Both the position numbers and the translations under genes were made by a program. Source: a bacterium (lineage in GTDB: Bacteria > Bacillota_A > Clostridia > Lachnospirales > Lachnospiraceae). Taken from it: 64,000 bases of DNA. Location: positions 30,410 through 94,409 of the forward strand of contig SFQZ01000002.1 in the NCBI GenBank assembly GCA_004562915.1, given 5' to 3'. Of this stretch, positions 41,271 through 50,304 are shown piece after piece (position 1 is the stretch's first letter; each line of letters starts with the position of its first letter). The notes under the pieces are model-generated. The model saw only the letters and a list, made by a program, of their open reading frames with translations, searched no databases and was not told where the DNA came from.

Positions 41271-42289
41271 CAGTTACGTGGAAAATTCTCACTATAATGC
41301 ATCTCTCCGTCTTCCGTGATGAAAAGTGCCTCCACACCCGGAAGATTCTCAATCAATTCCATTCCTTTTTCTAATCCAAGTGCATAGCAGGAGGTGCTGA
41401 GTCCGTCTCCGTCCACAGAAATATCAGACAGTATGGTGACGGAAGTGAGTCCGTTTTCATAAGGATATCCAGTAGAAGGATTCAGAATATGATGATACAG
41501 TTTCCCGTCTTTCTCAAAGTATCTCTCGTAATTGCCGGAAGTTACGACAGAACCATCGGTGACTTCTACTATGGCAATGTACGTATTTCTGTCATCAAAA
41601 GGTTTCTGGATTCCAACACGGAAAGGAGAACCATCTGGTTTGGAACCGATACACAAAACATTTCCTCCCAGATTGATCGTGGCACTTTGAACATTTTGTG
41701 AAAGCAGATACTCTTTGATACGATCCGCAATATATCCCTTCGCGATAGCGCCCAGATCAAGCTGCATCCCGTCCTGATTAAAAGAAATCTCCTGACCGAC
41801 AAGAGAAATTTTTTCATAATCAACGAGTGGAAGATTAGACTGAATATCACTGTCGGAAGGAATTGCAGGTTCATCTGAGGTAAAATCCCAAAGTGAAGAC
41901 ACGGGACCAATGGTAGGGTCAAAAGCACCGCCTGAAAGTTCGGCAAAATACAGACCTTTTTGAATCAGTTCTGCAGTTTCTGGTGACAGATGTGATACCT
42001 TCTGAGCATCTGCAAGTTCTCCGTGATTCAGCCGGAATATTTCACTGGTGGGAATGGTGCGGCTGAATTGATTTTCATAATTTTGGCAGATTTCCATACA
42101 TTCTTTCAAAAGTGAGGTATCCTGTGAATCGTATATGGTGATAGTGACTACTGTATTCAGATAAAACCCTGTTTCCGCAATTGGTTCCTGCTGCTTTTTC
42201 AGTATGGACAGGGGTCTGTCCCCTGTCCAAAATACAACAATACAGATTACGAGAATCAGGAAAAACAAAAGCGTTTTCTGCTTTTTCAT
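41270..42289 (-). CDS. apbE: FAD:protein FMN transferase (ApbE)
   Basis: 339-residue membrane-anchored flavin transferase that attaches FMN covalently to Thr of extracytoplasmic redox proteins. N-terminal membrane anchor (LLFFLILVICIVVFW), then FYLNTVVTITIY, GGAFDPTIGPVSSLW (~125), the DLGAIAKGYIADRI segment (~185), TINLGGNV (~210), and HHILNPSTGYPYENGL (~270) with the VDGDGLSTSCYALG metal site (~295). Residues 21-28 (W-TGDRPL-S) are encoded by a copy of the GGACAG palindrome. No flavinylated partner gene is adjacent. Confidence 0.93.
   Translation of the reverse strand: MKKQKTLLFFLILVICIVVFWTGDRPLSILKKQQEPIAETGFYLNTVVTITIYDSQDTSLLKECMEICQNYENQFSRTIPTSEIFRLNHGELADAQKVSHLSPETAELIQKGLYFAELSGGAFDPTIGPVSSLWDFTSDEPAIPSDSDIQSNLPLVDYEKISLVGQEISFNQDGMQLDLGAIAKGYIADRIKEYLLSQNVQSATINLGGNVLCIGSKPDGSPFRVGIQKPFDDRNTYIAIVEVTDGSVVTSGNYERYFEKDGKLYHHILNPSTGYPYENGLTSVTILSDISVDGDGLSTSCYALGLEKGMELIENLPGVEALFITEDGEMHYSENFPRN
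42206..42228. repeat. GGACAG palindrome inside the apbE coding sequence
   Basis: Arms GGACAGGGG (42206-42214) and CCCCTGTCC (42220-42228) with loop TCTGT; read in frame in apbE just after the membrane anchor. Confidence 0.88.
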
Positions 42290-42322
42290 ATGAAATAAGC
42301 TCCTTTAGATTGATTATCGACT

Positions 42323-42351
42323 ATTATAATGAAAAGGAAAATAAGATGCAA
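42323..42351 (-). promoter_or_regulatory. apbE promoter
   Basis: Minus strand -35 TTGCAT (42346-42351), 17-bp spacer, -10 TATAAT (42323-42328). Confidence 0.72.
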
Positions 42352-42465
42352 GGACTGTTTTATGGATATGACAGAACAATTATACAAAAAATGGAAAAGA
42401 TTAGCATATGTCGAATATAATCGTAGTATGTTACAATGTAAAAAAGAAGTGAAGAGAGCAGAAAA

Positions 42466-43566
42466 ATGAAAAAAATACATTTATTGATAAAGCCTGTATC
42501 TGGAAATTGTAATATGCGCTGTGCATATTGTTTTTATGCAGACGAAACAAAAAACAGAGAAACGGCATCATATGGAAAAATGACATATGATACTATGAAG
42601 TGTGTAATACAGAAAGCATTGGAAGCAGCAGAGGAAGAATGTGGTTTTACTTTTCAGGGAGGAGAACCAACTTTAGCAGGTATTGATTATTTTAGGATGT
42701 TTATAAAAACGGTGCAGGAATTAAATTCAAGAAATATAACAATACAGTATAATCTTCAAACGAATGGATATGAACTTGATGAGGAATGGTATCCGTTTTT
42801 AAAAGAAAATGATTTTCTCGTAGGAATATCTTTAGATGGAACCCAGAAAATTCATGACAGATGGAGAGTGGATATTCATGGTCGGGGAACATATCAAAAA
42901 GTATGTCAGACCATTGATAAAATGCGTCTATATCAAATACGGTTTAACATTTTGTCTGTAGTAACAGGAACTTCAGCGAGGCATGCATCAGAAATTTATC
43001 GCTATTTTAAGGGAAATGGTATCTGTTATCAGCAATACATTGAGTGTCTGGATCCGTTAGGAGAAGCCCCTGGAAAATATGGTTTTTCGCTAACTCCACA
43101 GAGATATGAGTATTTTTTAAAAAGTGTGTTTGACTGTTGGTATCATGATATGAGACAGGGAAATTATGTGTATAATCGATATTTCATGAATCTGTTGGTC
43201 ATACTCAGCGGTGGGCAACCGGAAAGTTGTAATATACGGGGAAGCTGTGGATTGCAATGGGTGATAGAAGCGGATGGCAGTGTGTATCCTTGTGATTTTT
43301 ATGTATTGGATAATTGGAAGTTAGGAAATCTCAAGGAAAATTCGTGGGAAGAAATCAATAATAGAAGAAAAGAACTTCTTTTTGTGGATTTTTCAAAAAA
43401 AATACCGGAAGAATGTGGAAAATGTGAATGGTTCTATTTGTGCAGAAACGGCTGCAGAAGAAATTGCGTAGATACACCGGAAGGGGAAAGAGGGAAAAAT
43501 TATTATTGTGACGCATATCGTAACTTTTTTATGTATGCGGTTCCCAGACTTCAGGAGTTGATTTGA
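42466..43566 (+). CDS. anaerobic sulfatase-maturating enzyme (anSME, radical SAM)
   Basis: 366 residues. Radical SAM motif CNMRCAYCFY (~15-24), FQGGEPTLAG (~65), QTNGYELDEEW (~102), and a SPASM region with seven or more Cys (CGLQWVIEADGSVYPCDFYVL, CGKCEWFYLCRNGCRRNC, YYCDAY). anSMEs convert a Cys or Ser of sulfatases to formylglycine. A Cys-type sulfatase lies 6.7 kb downstream in the same locus and is the likely client. The kinase gene follows at its stop codon. Confidence 0.92.
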   Translation: MKKIHLLIKPVSGNCNMRCAYCFYADETKNRETASYGKMTYDTMKCVIQKALEAAEEECGFTFQGGEPTLAGIDYFRMFIKTVQELNSRNITIQYNLQTNGYELDEEWYPFLKENDFLVGISLDGTQKIHDRWRVDIHGRGTYQKVCQTIDKMRLYQIRFNILSVVTGTSARHASEIYRYFKGNGICYQQYIECLDPLGEAPGKYGFSLTPQRYEYFLKSVFDCWYHDMRQGNYVYNRYFMNLLVILSGGQPESCNIRGSCGLQWVIEADGSVYPCDFYVLDNWKLGNLKENSWEEINNRRKELLFVDFSKKIPEECGKCEWFYLCRNGCRRNCVDTPEGERGKNYYCDAYRNFFMYAVPRLQELI

Positions 43567-43568
43567 GT

Positions 43569-45404
43569 ATGAAAATAAGAAGAAAGCCAATGAGATTACA
43601 ACATAGAATATTGGTAACAAATATGTGCTTTTTTGTGTTGCCATGTCTTATTTTATGTGTCTGTATTGTTTCTTTGATCAATACCGAAGGTAACAGGCGA
43701 TTAAACCAGTCCAGAATTGTAATTCTTAATCAAATCAATACCAGTATGGAGAATTATCTCAACAGTATTGTAATGTATTCAGAAAGTATTATGGGGGATT
43801 ATGAAATCAATCGTCTGATATCAAAGGAAAACTTTCAAAATGAATATGAGAGGGTAACTACAACAAGAACAATAACAGAATTTTTGCAGCAGAATAAGTA
43901 TCCCAGCAGCAATAAGAAATGTGACTTGAAAATTCTGGGAGAAAACGGATGCAATTATTCTATCTCAGAAAACGTCAGTCAGGTTAAAACAAAGTATCCG
44001 GATTTGGAGAAACTGAAACAGGAGGAATGGTTTGCAATACTGGACGGAAAAAGTAAAATTCGATATATTCCAACATATCAAAGTGAAGAATTCCAGTCGT
44101 TGAATGAGGAGAGTGCTGTAAGAGCTATCCGGTTGATCAAAAATTTCAACAGTGGGCGTTATGTAGGGGTTCTTGATGTAAATATTACACGTAAAGATAT
44201 ACAAGGCATATTCGAGGGAGGAATTGAACAGGACAATCAGGAAGTAATGCTGATGGACGATGCGGGAGTGATTATTACTTCAACAAATCAGGAAATGATC
44301 GGCAAAAAAATAACATCAGAAAGCTATATATATAAAATTGTTGAATACGATCATGGATATTTTCAGGCAAAGGTAAATGGTATGCAGTCACAAGTGTATT
44401 TTGTGACCAATCCATCTACGGAATGGAAGATAATCATGTATGAGAACAGACAGGGAATGGCATGGAGTATAATCAAAGGTTATGTATGGATTATCCTTGC
44501 GTTGATTGCATTCTTTATTCTTGAGATTGTTATGTCTATATTTGATTCACGTTATATCAGTCGGCCTGTGAGGAAACTAAAGCGTGATATGCGAAATGTT
44601 TATAAAGGCGATCTCAGTGTTCGTACAGAAGTGGAAAATCTGGATGAGTTTGGGGAACTCAGTCAGCAGTTCAACATGATGATTGAAAAAATTGAACAAT
44701 TGATTGAACAGCTGAAAGAAAAGGATGAGGAAAAACGAGTACTGGAATTGCAGGCTCTGCAGGCACAAATCAATCCGCATTTCTTATATAATACATTGGC
44801 GTCAATCCGATTTCAGATTGAAATGGGAATGGAAGAAAAAGCGGAGGAATCGCTGATAGCATTGGTAAAGCTGCTGAAAAGAACATTTTCAGATTATAGA
44901 AAGCTGATTCCGATAAAAGAAGAACTGCAGGCATTGGAGAACTATCTTGTTTTGATGGAAAATCGTTATCAGAATACGTTTGAATGGAAAATAGAAGTAG
45001 ATGAAGAGGTTATGGAGTGTCTGATTCCACGAATTTCCATACAGCCGCTTGTAGAAAATTCAATTTCTCATGGCTTTAGTGAAAAAGAAGGAATGGGACA
45101 TATTATGATTGTAGGAAAACGGAAGGATGATACAATCGTAATTCGTGTGTTAGATGACGGCGAGGGAGCTAATGTAGAAAAAATAAGGCAGATTCTGGAT
45201 GAACCTTCAGGCAACAAACGAAAAGAACAGGTAAGTAGTATCGGACTGAAAAACGTTCAGGAAAGACTTCAGTTATTCTTTGGGGAGGAATATGGCTTGA
45301 AAGTTATACAAATGGATCATGGAGGGTTATGTATAGAAGTGTGTTTACCGGTGCAGAAGCAAATGGAAGAAGAGAGAACGAAAATACCGAGGGAAAGTGT
45401 GTGA
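43569..45404 (+). CDS. YesM-type sensor histidine kinase
   Basis: About 611 residues. N-terminal membrane segment (~15-35), extracellular sensor region (~36-290), second membrane segment (VWIILALIAFFILEIVM, ~300), HAMP with RPVRKLKRDM (~325), coiled coil, HisKA_7TM/His_kinase motif QAQINPHFLYNTLASIRFQ with His ~404, and HATPase with PLVENSISHGF and DDGEG. The pair with the next gene resembles YesMN systems that sense extracellular glycans. TTG 43563 is a possible start with better AGGAG spacing; ATG 43569 is listed. Confidence 0.92.
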   Translation: MKIRRKPMRLQHRILVTNMCFFVLPCLILCVCIVSLINTEGNRRLNQSRIVILNQINTSMENYLNSIVMYSESIMGDYEINRLISKENFQNEYERVTTTRTITEFLQQNKYPSSNKKCDLKILGENGCNYSISENVSQVKTKYPDLEKLKQEEWFAILDGKSKIRYIPTYQSEEFQSLNEESAVRAIRLIKNFNSGRYVGVLDVNITRKDIQGIFEGGIEQDNQEVMLMDDAGVIITSTNQEMIGKKITSESYIYKIVEYDHGYFQAKVNGMQSQVYFVTNPSTEWKIIMYENRQGMAWSIIKGYVWIILALIAFFILEIVMSIFDSRYISRPVRKLKRDMRNVYKGDLSVRTEVENLDEFGELSQQFNMMIEKIEQLIEQLKEKDEEKRVLELQALQAQINPHFLYNTLASIRFQIEMGMEEKAEESLIALVKLLKRTFSDYRKLIPIKEELQALENYLVLMENRYQNTFEWKIEVDEEVMECLIPRISIQPLVENSISHGFSEKEGMGHIMIVGKRKDDTIVIRVLDDGEGANVEKIRQILDEPSGNKRKEQVSSIGLKNVQERLQLFFGEEYGLKVIQMDHGGLCIEVCLPVQKQMEEERTKIPRESV

Positions 45405-45405
45405 T

Positions 45406-46962
45406 ATGATAAAAATAATTGTTGTTGATGATGAAAGTATTACCAGACAGTGGATAAAGAAGAAAATTGAAAAGCTGGATTCGGATTATCTGTTGGTTGG
45501 GGAATTCACCAATGGCCGTCAGGCACTGGAGTATTGCAGGAATCATGACGTTGATATTGTTTTTACCGATATCTGTATGTCGAATATGGATGGAATAGAA
45601 CTTCTGAAAAATATACAGGAATTGGGGAAAAATCCATATACGGTTATTCTAAGTGCATATGATGAATTTCAGTACGCAAGACAGGCATTAAAGCTTGGAG
45701 TTCATGATTTTATCTTGAAGCCGGAAATTACGGGGGAGGGAATTAAGAAAATTCTTGAAGAAGCACGAAAGTATCTTTATGAAAGAAAAAGTAACAGTCA
45801 GAATAAGGAACAACCAGATGAAATATTGCAATATATTATTGAGGCAGCAGATGGGATTCCGGAAGAAAAACTACGTTTGATTATCAATGATAATCATATC
45901 AAATTGGCTGAACATAATCTGGTTCTATGGAATCTATATTTTGAAAAACCTGAGGTAGTGGAAAAAGTACGGGAAATAATTGAATTATTTATGGAAGAGA
46001 AGTTGCTTAATGGTTACTGCTTTTCGAATTCTATACAGGAATATACTGTTATTTATAATCACAGAAATGATTTGATACGTAAGGAAGTTGCGGAAGAATT
46101 GTGTAAGATTTTACAAATTCACATGGGAGAAAAACTTTTTATAGGAATCAGCTGCAAAAAGAATGGTTTTTCAAAAGTCAGGGAACTGTATAGACAGGCG
46201 TTACAAGCCAGAGAAAATCGTGTGTTTTTCGATATTTCGGGTTGTATGGAATATGATAGATTGAGGGTAAGTACGGATAATAATCTGGAAGAACTGTATT
46301 GCAATTATGATATGAAAGAAATTATTCAGTTGATTGAACAGGAAAAATATGATGAGGCAGATGAAAAGACAGAAGCTTTGCTGGAAAAGTTGAAAACAGC
46401 AGATTTTCTCCCAACTCAGTATGTAAAAACGATCTGTAATGAGATTCTTACAACATATATACACAGATTATGGAGATATACCTTGGATACGGAGGAACAA
46501 AGGAGCGTGGGAGCAATTGGTCTGCAATTGGGTGAAAACTGTGAGAAATATCAGGAATTGTATCGAAAAGTAGATGAAGCACAGAAGTGCCTTTCTCTGC
46601 TGTTAAGAAAAAAGAGGGAAACTAACTGTTATTCTCAACCAATACAGGAAGCTATGAATTATGTAGAAGCACATTATTTTGAAAAAATACTAATGGAAAA
46701 TATTGCGGAAAAAGTTCATTTGAGTCGAACCTATATTTCTGTCTTGTTCAAAAAAGAGACAGGAGAGAAATTCAGTGATTATCTGCAGAGAATCCGGCTG
46801 GAAAATTCATGTGTTCTTCTAAAAAATACAAAATTGTCTATGCAGGAAATTGCAGAAAAAACAGGTTTTTTTGATTCTGCACATTTTAGCAGAGCGTTTA
46901 AAGAGCATTATAAATGTTCACCGATTGAGTACAGAAAACAAAATAATACAAAAAAAATCTAG
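45406..46962 (+). CDS. YesN-type response regulator with AraC DNA-binding domain
   Basis: 518 residues: receiver domain (IIVVDDESITRQWIKKKI; phospho-Asp in DIVFTDICMSNMDG; LSAYDEFQYARQAL; LKP), a long central region (~130-410), and a C-terminal AraC double HTH (HLSRTYISVLFKKETGEKFSDYL; TGFFDSAHFSRAFKEHYKCSPIEYR). Probably activates the downstream transporter and sulfatase genes. ATG 45406 has GAGGGAAAG upstream and overlaps nothing; a GTG at 45397 overlaps the kinase end. Confidence 0.92.
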   Translation: MIKIIVVDDESITRQWIKKKIEKLDSDYLLVGEFTNGRQALEYCRNHDVDIVFTDICMSNMDGIELLKNIQELGKNPYTVILSAYDEFQYARQALKLGVHDFILKPEITGEGIKKILEEARKYLYERKSNSQNKEQPDEILQYIIEAADGIPEEKLRLIINDNHIKLAEHNLVLWNLYFEKPEVVEKVREIIELFMEEKLLNGYCFSNSIQEYTVIYNHRNDLIRKEVAEELCKILQIHMGEKLFIGISCKKNGFSKVRELYRQALQARENRVFFDISGCMEYDRLRVSTDNNLEELYCNYDMKEIIQLIEQEKYDEADEKTEALLEKLKTADFLPTQYVKTICNEILTTYIHRLWRYTLDTEEQRSVGAIGLQLGENCEKYQELYRKVDEAQKCLSLLLRKKRETNCYSQPIQEAMNYVEAHYFEKILMENIAEKVHLSRTYISVLFKKETGEKFSDYLQRIRLENSCVLLKNTKLSMQEIAEKTGFFDSAHFSRAFKEHYKCSPIEYRKQNNTKKI

Positions 46963-47017
46963 TTATTTACAATTTTTTACATAGGAAGTGAAATAATAAT
47001 TAAATGTTTTGAATTTT

Positions 47018-47073
47018 AAAAACGAAGTGCAAAGATATGAAAAGCAGAAGCATGTTTTTGACACTTCGTTTTT
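47018..47073 (+). terminator. terminator between YesN gene and the ABC operon
   Basis: AAAAACGAAGTG (47018-47029) and CACTTCGTTTTT (47062-47073). A candidate promoter for the next operon overlaps its right side: TTGACA 47058-47063, 17-bp spacer, TAAAAC 47081-47086. Confidence 0.7.
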
Positions 47074-47110
47074 CTTATAATAAAACCATCAAATAAAGGA
47101 GGACGTGGCT

Positions 47111-48457
47111 ATGAAAAGAAAAATAGCAATATTGTGTGCGGCAGTGATGGGATTGACATCAGTTTTTGGCATGACGGGCTGTGGAGACAATGGAAATGAA
47201 GAACTGGTATCAGAAGATACAGCTGCGGGTGAAACAGGTGATGAGAAAGAGACAGACGATAGTGTGGAAACGAGTGGAGAAAAAGTAAAACTTGTTTTTT
47301 TACGTGTAGGTACTGAGCCTGAGAGAAAAGCATATTGGGAAAAAATGGTAGAAGGTTTTGAAAAAGAAAATCCGAATATTGAAATTGAGTATCAGGAAGC
47401 ACCTGCAGGTGATGATTTTGAAACAAAACTAAATACAGGATTTGCTTCGGGAACGGCTCCGGATATTATTAATTTTACATTGGCATCAATGGGAACCCGT
47501 GTGCCATTAGGACAATATGCATCATTAGATGAGTATGTGGAAAATTGGGAAGGAAAAGATGACTTTATGGAAAGTGCTCTTTCTCTCGGTAATATCAACG
47601 GAACTCAGTACGGTATTCCGGTTATTGCGGATCCGCGTATTCTGATTTATAACAAGGAAATGTTTGAAGAGGCGGGGCTGGATCCGGAATCACCGCCTAC
47701 CACATGGGAAGAACTTAAAGAAGCCCAGCTGGCACTGATCAAAAAAGATGGAGATACTGTTGTTCAGACGGGTTTGGGAATTCCAACATCAGGTACCAAT
47801 ACACAGCACTGGTTTTCCATTTTTATAGAACAGAATGGTGTGAAAAATCTGGTCGATGAAGATGATGATACGATTCTTTGTAATAGTCCGGAAGCCATTG
47901 AGGCAGCAGAATTTATGAAGGAACTGGTCGATGAGGGAATTATTTTCTGGAATGCAGATAATGCAGATGAGAATCCTTTTGCAAGCGGAAAAGCAGCAAT
48001 GACATTTGCAAATGATACCAACTTTGCCAATTGGAATACAGGTGATCTGGAAGGAAAAATTGCTATGGCTGATCCGATTTCCGGAACAAAACAGGCAACG
48101 TTTTGTGGTATGCAGTTTATGTTCATGAGTGGGGAAACTGAGTATAAAGAAGAGGTATGGAAATTTATCGAATATGTTTCTTCAGCGGAGAATATGTGGA
48201 CAAGGTATGAAGATCTGGGAGCAGCAGTATTAAGAGAATCTTTGAAAGACAAATATATCGAGGAAGATCCGGAAAAACATGAAGCAATTTATAACTCTAT
48301 CGCATGTGGTACAGGATCACCAAAGGTTGCCTATGCGAACTCGGTATACAATATCATTGGACAGGCAATGGAAGAAATTATGTATGATGTGAAAACGCCG
48401 GAAGAAGCATTGAATAATGCAGCGGATAAGATACAGGAAGAGATAGACAATCAATAA
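47111..48457 (+). CDS. ABC sugar transporter substrate-binding lipoprotein (sulfatase locus)
   Basis: 448-residue lipoprotein: signal peptide with lipobox FGMTGC (Cys ~23), acidic linker, and a family 1 extracellular solute-binding domain (KLVFLRVGTEPERKAYWEKMVEGFEKENPNIEIEYQ..., GTAPDIINF, GIPVIADPRILIYNKEMFEEAG). Probably binds a sulfated or desulfated oligosaccharide. ATG 47111 is preferred (GGAGG 7 bp upstream); GTG 47105 is too close. Confidence 0.92.
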   Translation: MKRKIAILCAAVMGLTSVFGMTGCGDNGNEELVSEDTAAGETGDEKETDDSVETSGEKVKLVFLRVGTEPERKAYWEKMVEGFEKENPNIEIEYQEAPAGDDFETKLNTGFASGTAPDIINFTLASMGTRVPLGQYASLDEYVENWEGKDDFMESALSLGNINGTQYGIPVIADPRILIYNKEMFEEAGLDPESPPTTWEELKEAQLALIKKDGDTVVQTGLGIPTSGTNTQHWFSIFIEQNGVKNLVDEDDDTILCNSPEAIEAAEFMKELVDEGIIFWNADNADENPFASGKAAMTFANDTNFANWNTGDLEGKIAMADPISGTKQATFCGMQFMFMSGETEYKEEVWKFIEYVSSAENMWTRYEDLGAAVLRESLKDKYIEEDPEKHEAIYNSIACGTGSPKVAYANSVYNIIGQAMEEIMYDVKTPEEALNNAADKIQEEIDNQ

Positions 48458-48462
48458 TTTCA

Positions 48463-48493
48463 CTGGCGGGATGCATAGCATACATCTCGCCAG
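48463..48493 (+). other. intercistronic hairpin after the binding-protein gene
   Basis: CTGGCGGGATG / CATCTCGCCAG stem followed by TTTGATCTTTT; likely a partial terminator or 3' stabiliser that raises binding-protein over permease expression. Confidence 0.65.
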
Positions 48494-48525
48494 TTTGATC
48501 TTTTCATATAAGAAGGAGGGTAAAA

Positions 48526-49422
48526 GTGAATCGGACAAAGATAAGAAAAAAGAAAAAATATGATAATTGTGCGTATGCAATGATCTTTCCGGCATATTTT
48601 GTGTTTACCGTTTTTATTTTGATCCCAATTGGTATGGTACTGTATTACAGTGTGACAAATTATAATCTGTATACAAGCCCGGATTTTGTAGGATTGAAAA
48701 ATTATATTAATTTAGTTAAGGATGAAGACTTTTTTATTGCGGTAAAGAATACTCTTTTTTACAGTGTATTTACGCTGTTCCCACAATTGGCGATAGGTTT
48801 GTTCGTTGCGGTTATTCTGTATCGGAAATCCAGACTGATTCCTGTGTTCAGGACAGCATTTTATCTGCCGAATGTTATGTCGATGGTTTGTATGTCTATG
48901 GTATGGTTATGGATTTACGATCCTACATTTGGTTTGCTTAATTCAATTTTGAAAGTATTTGGTGCTTCAACAAAACAGTGGCTGCAGGATCCCAATATGG
49001 CAATGCCCTGTGTAATACTAATGGGTATATGGAAGAATTGTGGATATTCTATGGTTATTTATCTTTCAGGTTTGACATCGATTCCGGATTCTTTGTATGA
49101 GGCAGCATCACTTGATGGAGCGAATGCTTTGAAAAAATTCACAAAAATTACATGGCCAATGCTTCGCCCTACCACTTTCTTTTTGCTGGTGACAGGTATC
49201 GTAAACAGTTTTGCGGTTTTTGAGCAGATCAATATTATGACAAGTGGAGGACCATTAAATCGTACAACGACAATTGTTCATCAGATTTATCGAAGAGCTT
49301 TTTTGGAATTTAAGATGGGATACGGCAGTGCCATGTCTGTAGTATTGCTTCTGTTTTCTATTATCGTTACGGCTCTGGTATTTAAATTTGGAAGCGGCGG
49401 ACAGGATGTTGATGTATCATAG
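48526..49422 (+). CDS. ABC sugar transporter permease 1 (sulfatase locus)
   Basis: 298 residues, six membrane segments, MalF-like. The EAA loop is YEAASLDGANALKKFTKITWPMLRPT (~residues 190-215). GTG start at 48526, with AGGAGGG 7 bp upstream. Pairs with the next permease; no ATPase is encoded here, so a shared MsmX-type ATPase is expected. Confidence 0.93.
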   Translation: MNRTKIRKKKKYDNCAYAMIFPAYFVFTVFILIPIGMVLYYSVTNYNLYTSPDFVGLKNYINLVKDEDFFIAVKNTLFYSVFTLFPQLAIGLFVAVILYRKSRLIPVFRTAFYLPNVMSMVCMSMVWLWIYDPTFGLLNSILKVFGASTKQWLQDPNMAMPCVILMGIWKNCGYSMVIYLSGLTSIPDSLYEAASLDGANALKKFTKITWPMLRPTTFFLLVTGIVNSFAVFEQINIMTSGGPLNRTTTIVHQIYRRAFLEFKMGYGSAMSVVLLLFSIIVTALVFKFGSGGQDVDVS

Positions 49423-49431
49423 GAGGGTAAA

Positions 49432-50295
49432 ATGAAAAAAAGAAAGATTTATCATATTATATGGGGAGTGCTTATGACTCTTGCTTCACTGATTATGTTG
49501 ACTCCAATCCTGATGATGGTTATGACATCTTTTAAGACGATGGATGAAATCAGATCAGCAACCTTCAGTTTCTTGCCGGAAAAGTTTTCTTGGGGCAACT
49601 ATATTATGGCTATGTCAAATGGCAATTGGTTGATTTATTTTCGGAATTCCATCTGTATCACGCTGGCAGCCGTTTTATTCTCCTTGTTATTTAATTCTAT
49701 TGCAGGATACGCATTTGCGAGGCTTAAGTTTAAGGGAGCAGGTGTTATGTTTGGGCTTTTGATGGTTGGTCTTATGATGCCGGCACAGGTGACAATGCTT
49801 CCCACTTTTTTGATTATGGCCAGATTTCCGTTAGCGGGAGGTAACAATATTTGGGGTATGGGAGGAAACGGTTTGATTAATACCTTTGCAGGACTTGTTA
49901 TTCCGTTGGTTTCCGGATCCTATGGTGTGTTTTTGTGCAAACAGTTTTATGAAAATTTTCCACGCTCTTTGGATGAAGCTGCTGAAATTGATGGGGCGAA
50001 TAGATGGAAAACATATTTTTCAATATATTTGCCAAATTCAAAAGCAATTTTGGCAACGTTGGGATTGATGAAGAGTGTCTCTGTGTGGAATGATTATCTG
50101 TGGCCATTGGTAATGACGAATTCAGATAGTCATAAAACGGTGCAGCTTGCACTGACGATGTTTAAAATAGATACATCCATTCAATGGAACCAGCTGATGG
50201 CTGCTTCTGTAATGGTTGTACTGCCCATGGTGATTTTGTTCTTGTGCTGTCAGAAATATTTTGTTCAGGGAATTGTAACTTCAGGATTGAAATAA
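49432..50295 (+). CDS. ABC sugar transporter permease 2 (sulfatase locus)
   Basis: 287 residues, six membrane segments, MalG-like, with EAA loop LDEAAEIDGANRWKTYFSIYLPNSKA (~180-205) and C-terminal QKYFVQGIVTSGLK, the standard ending of the family. AGGAGGG precedes ATG 49432. Confidence 0.93.
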   Translation: MKKRKIYHIIWGVLMTLASLIMLTPILMMVMTSFKTMDEIRSATFSFLPEKFSWGNYIMAMSNGNWLIYFRNSICITLAAVLFSLLFNSIAGYAFARLKFKGAGVMFGLLMVGLMMPAQVTMLPTFLIMARFPLAGGNNIWGMGGNGLINTFAGLVIPLVSGSYGVFLCKQFYENFPRSLDEAAEIDGANRWKTYFSIYLPNSKAILATLGLMKSVSVWNDYLWPLVMTNSDSHKTVQLALTMFKIDTSIQWNQLMAASVMVVLPMVILFLCCQKYFVQGIVTSGLK

Positions 50296-50304
50296 GGAGA
50301 AAAA

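Noticed and set aside
42346..42420. 24-codon ORF with a purine-rich ribosome site between apbE and anSME, considered as a small peptide gene
   Set aside because: Its first codons coincide with the -35 of the apbE promoter on the other strand, and nothing about the peptide suggests a function.
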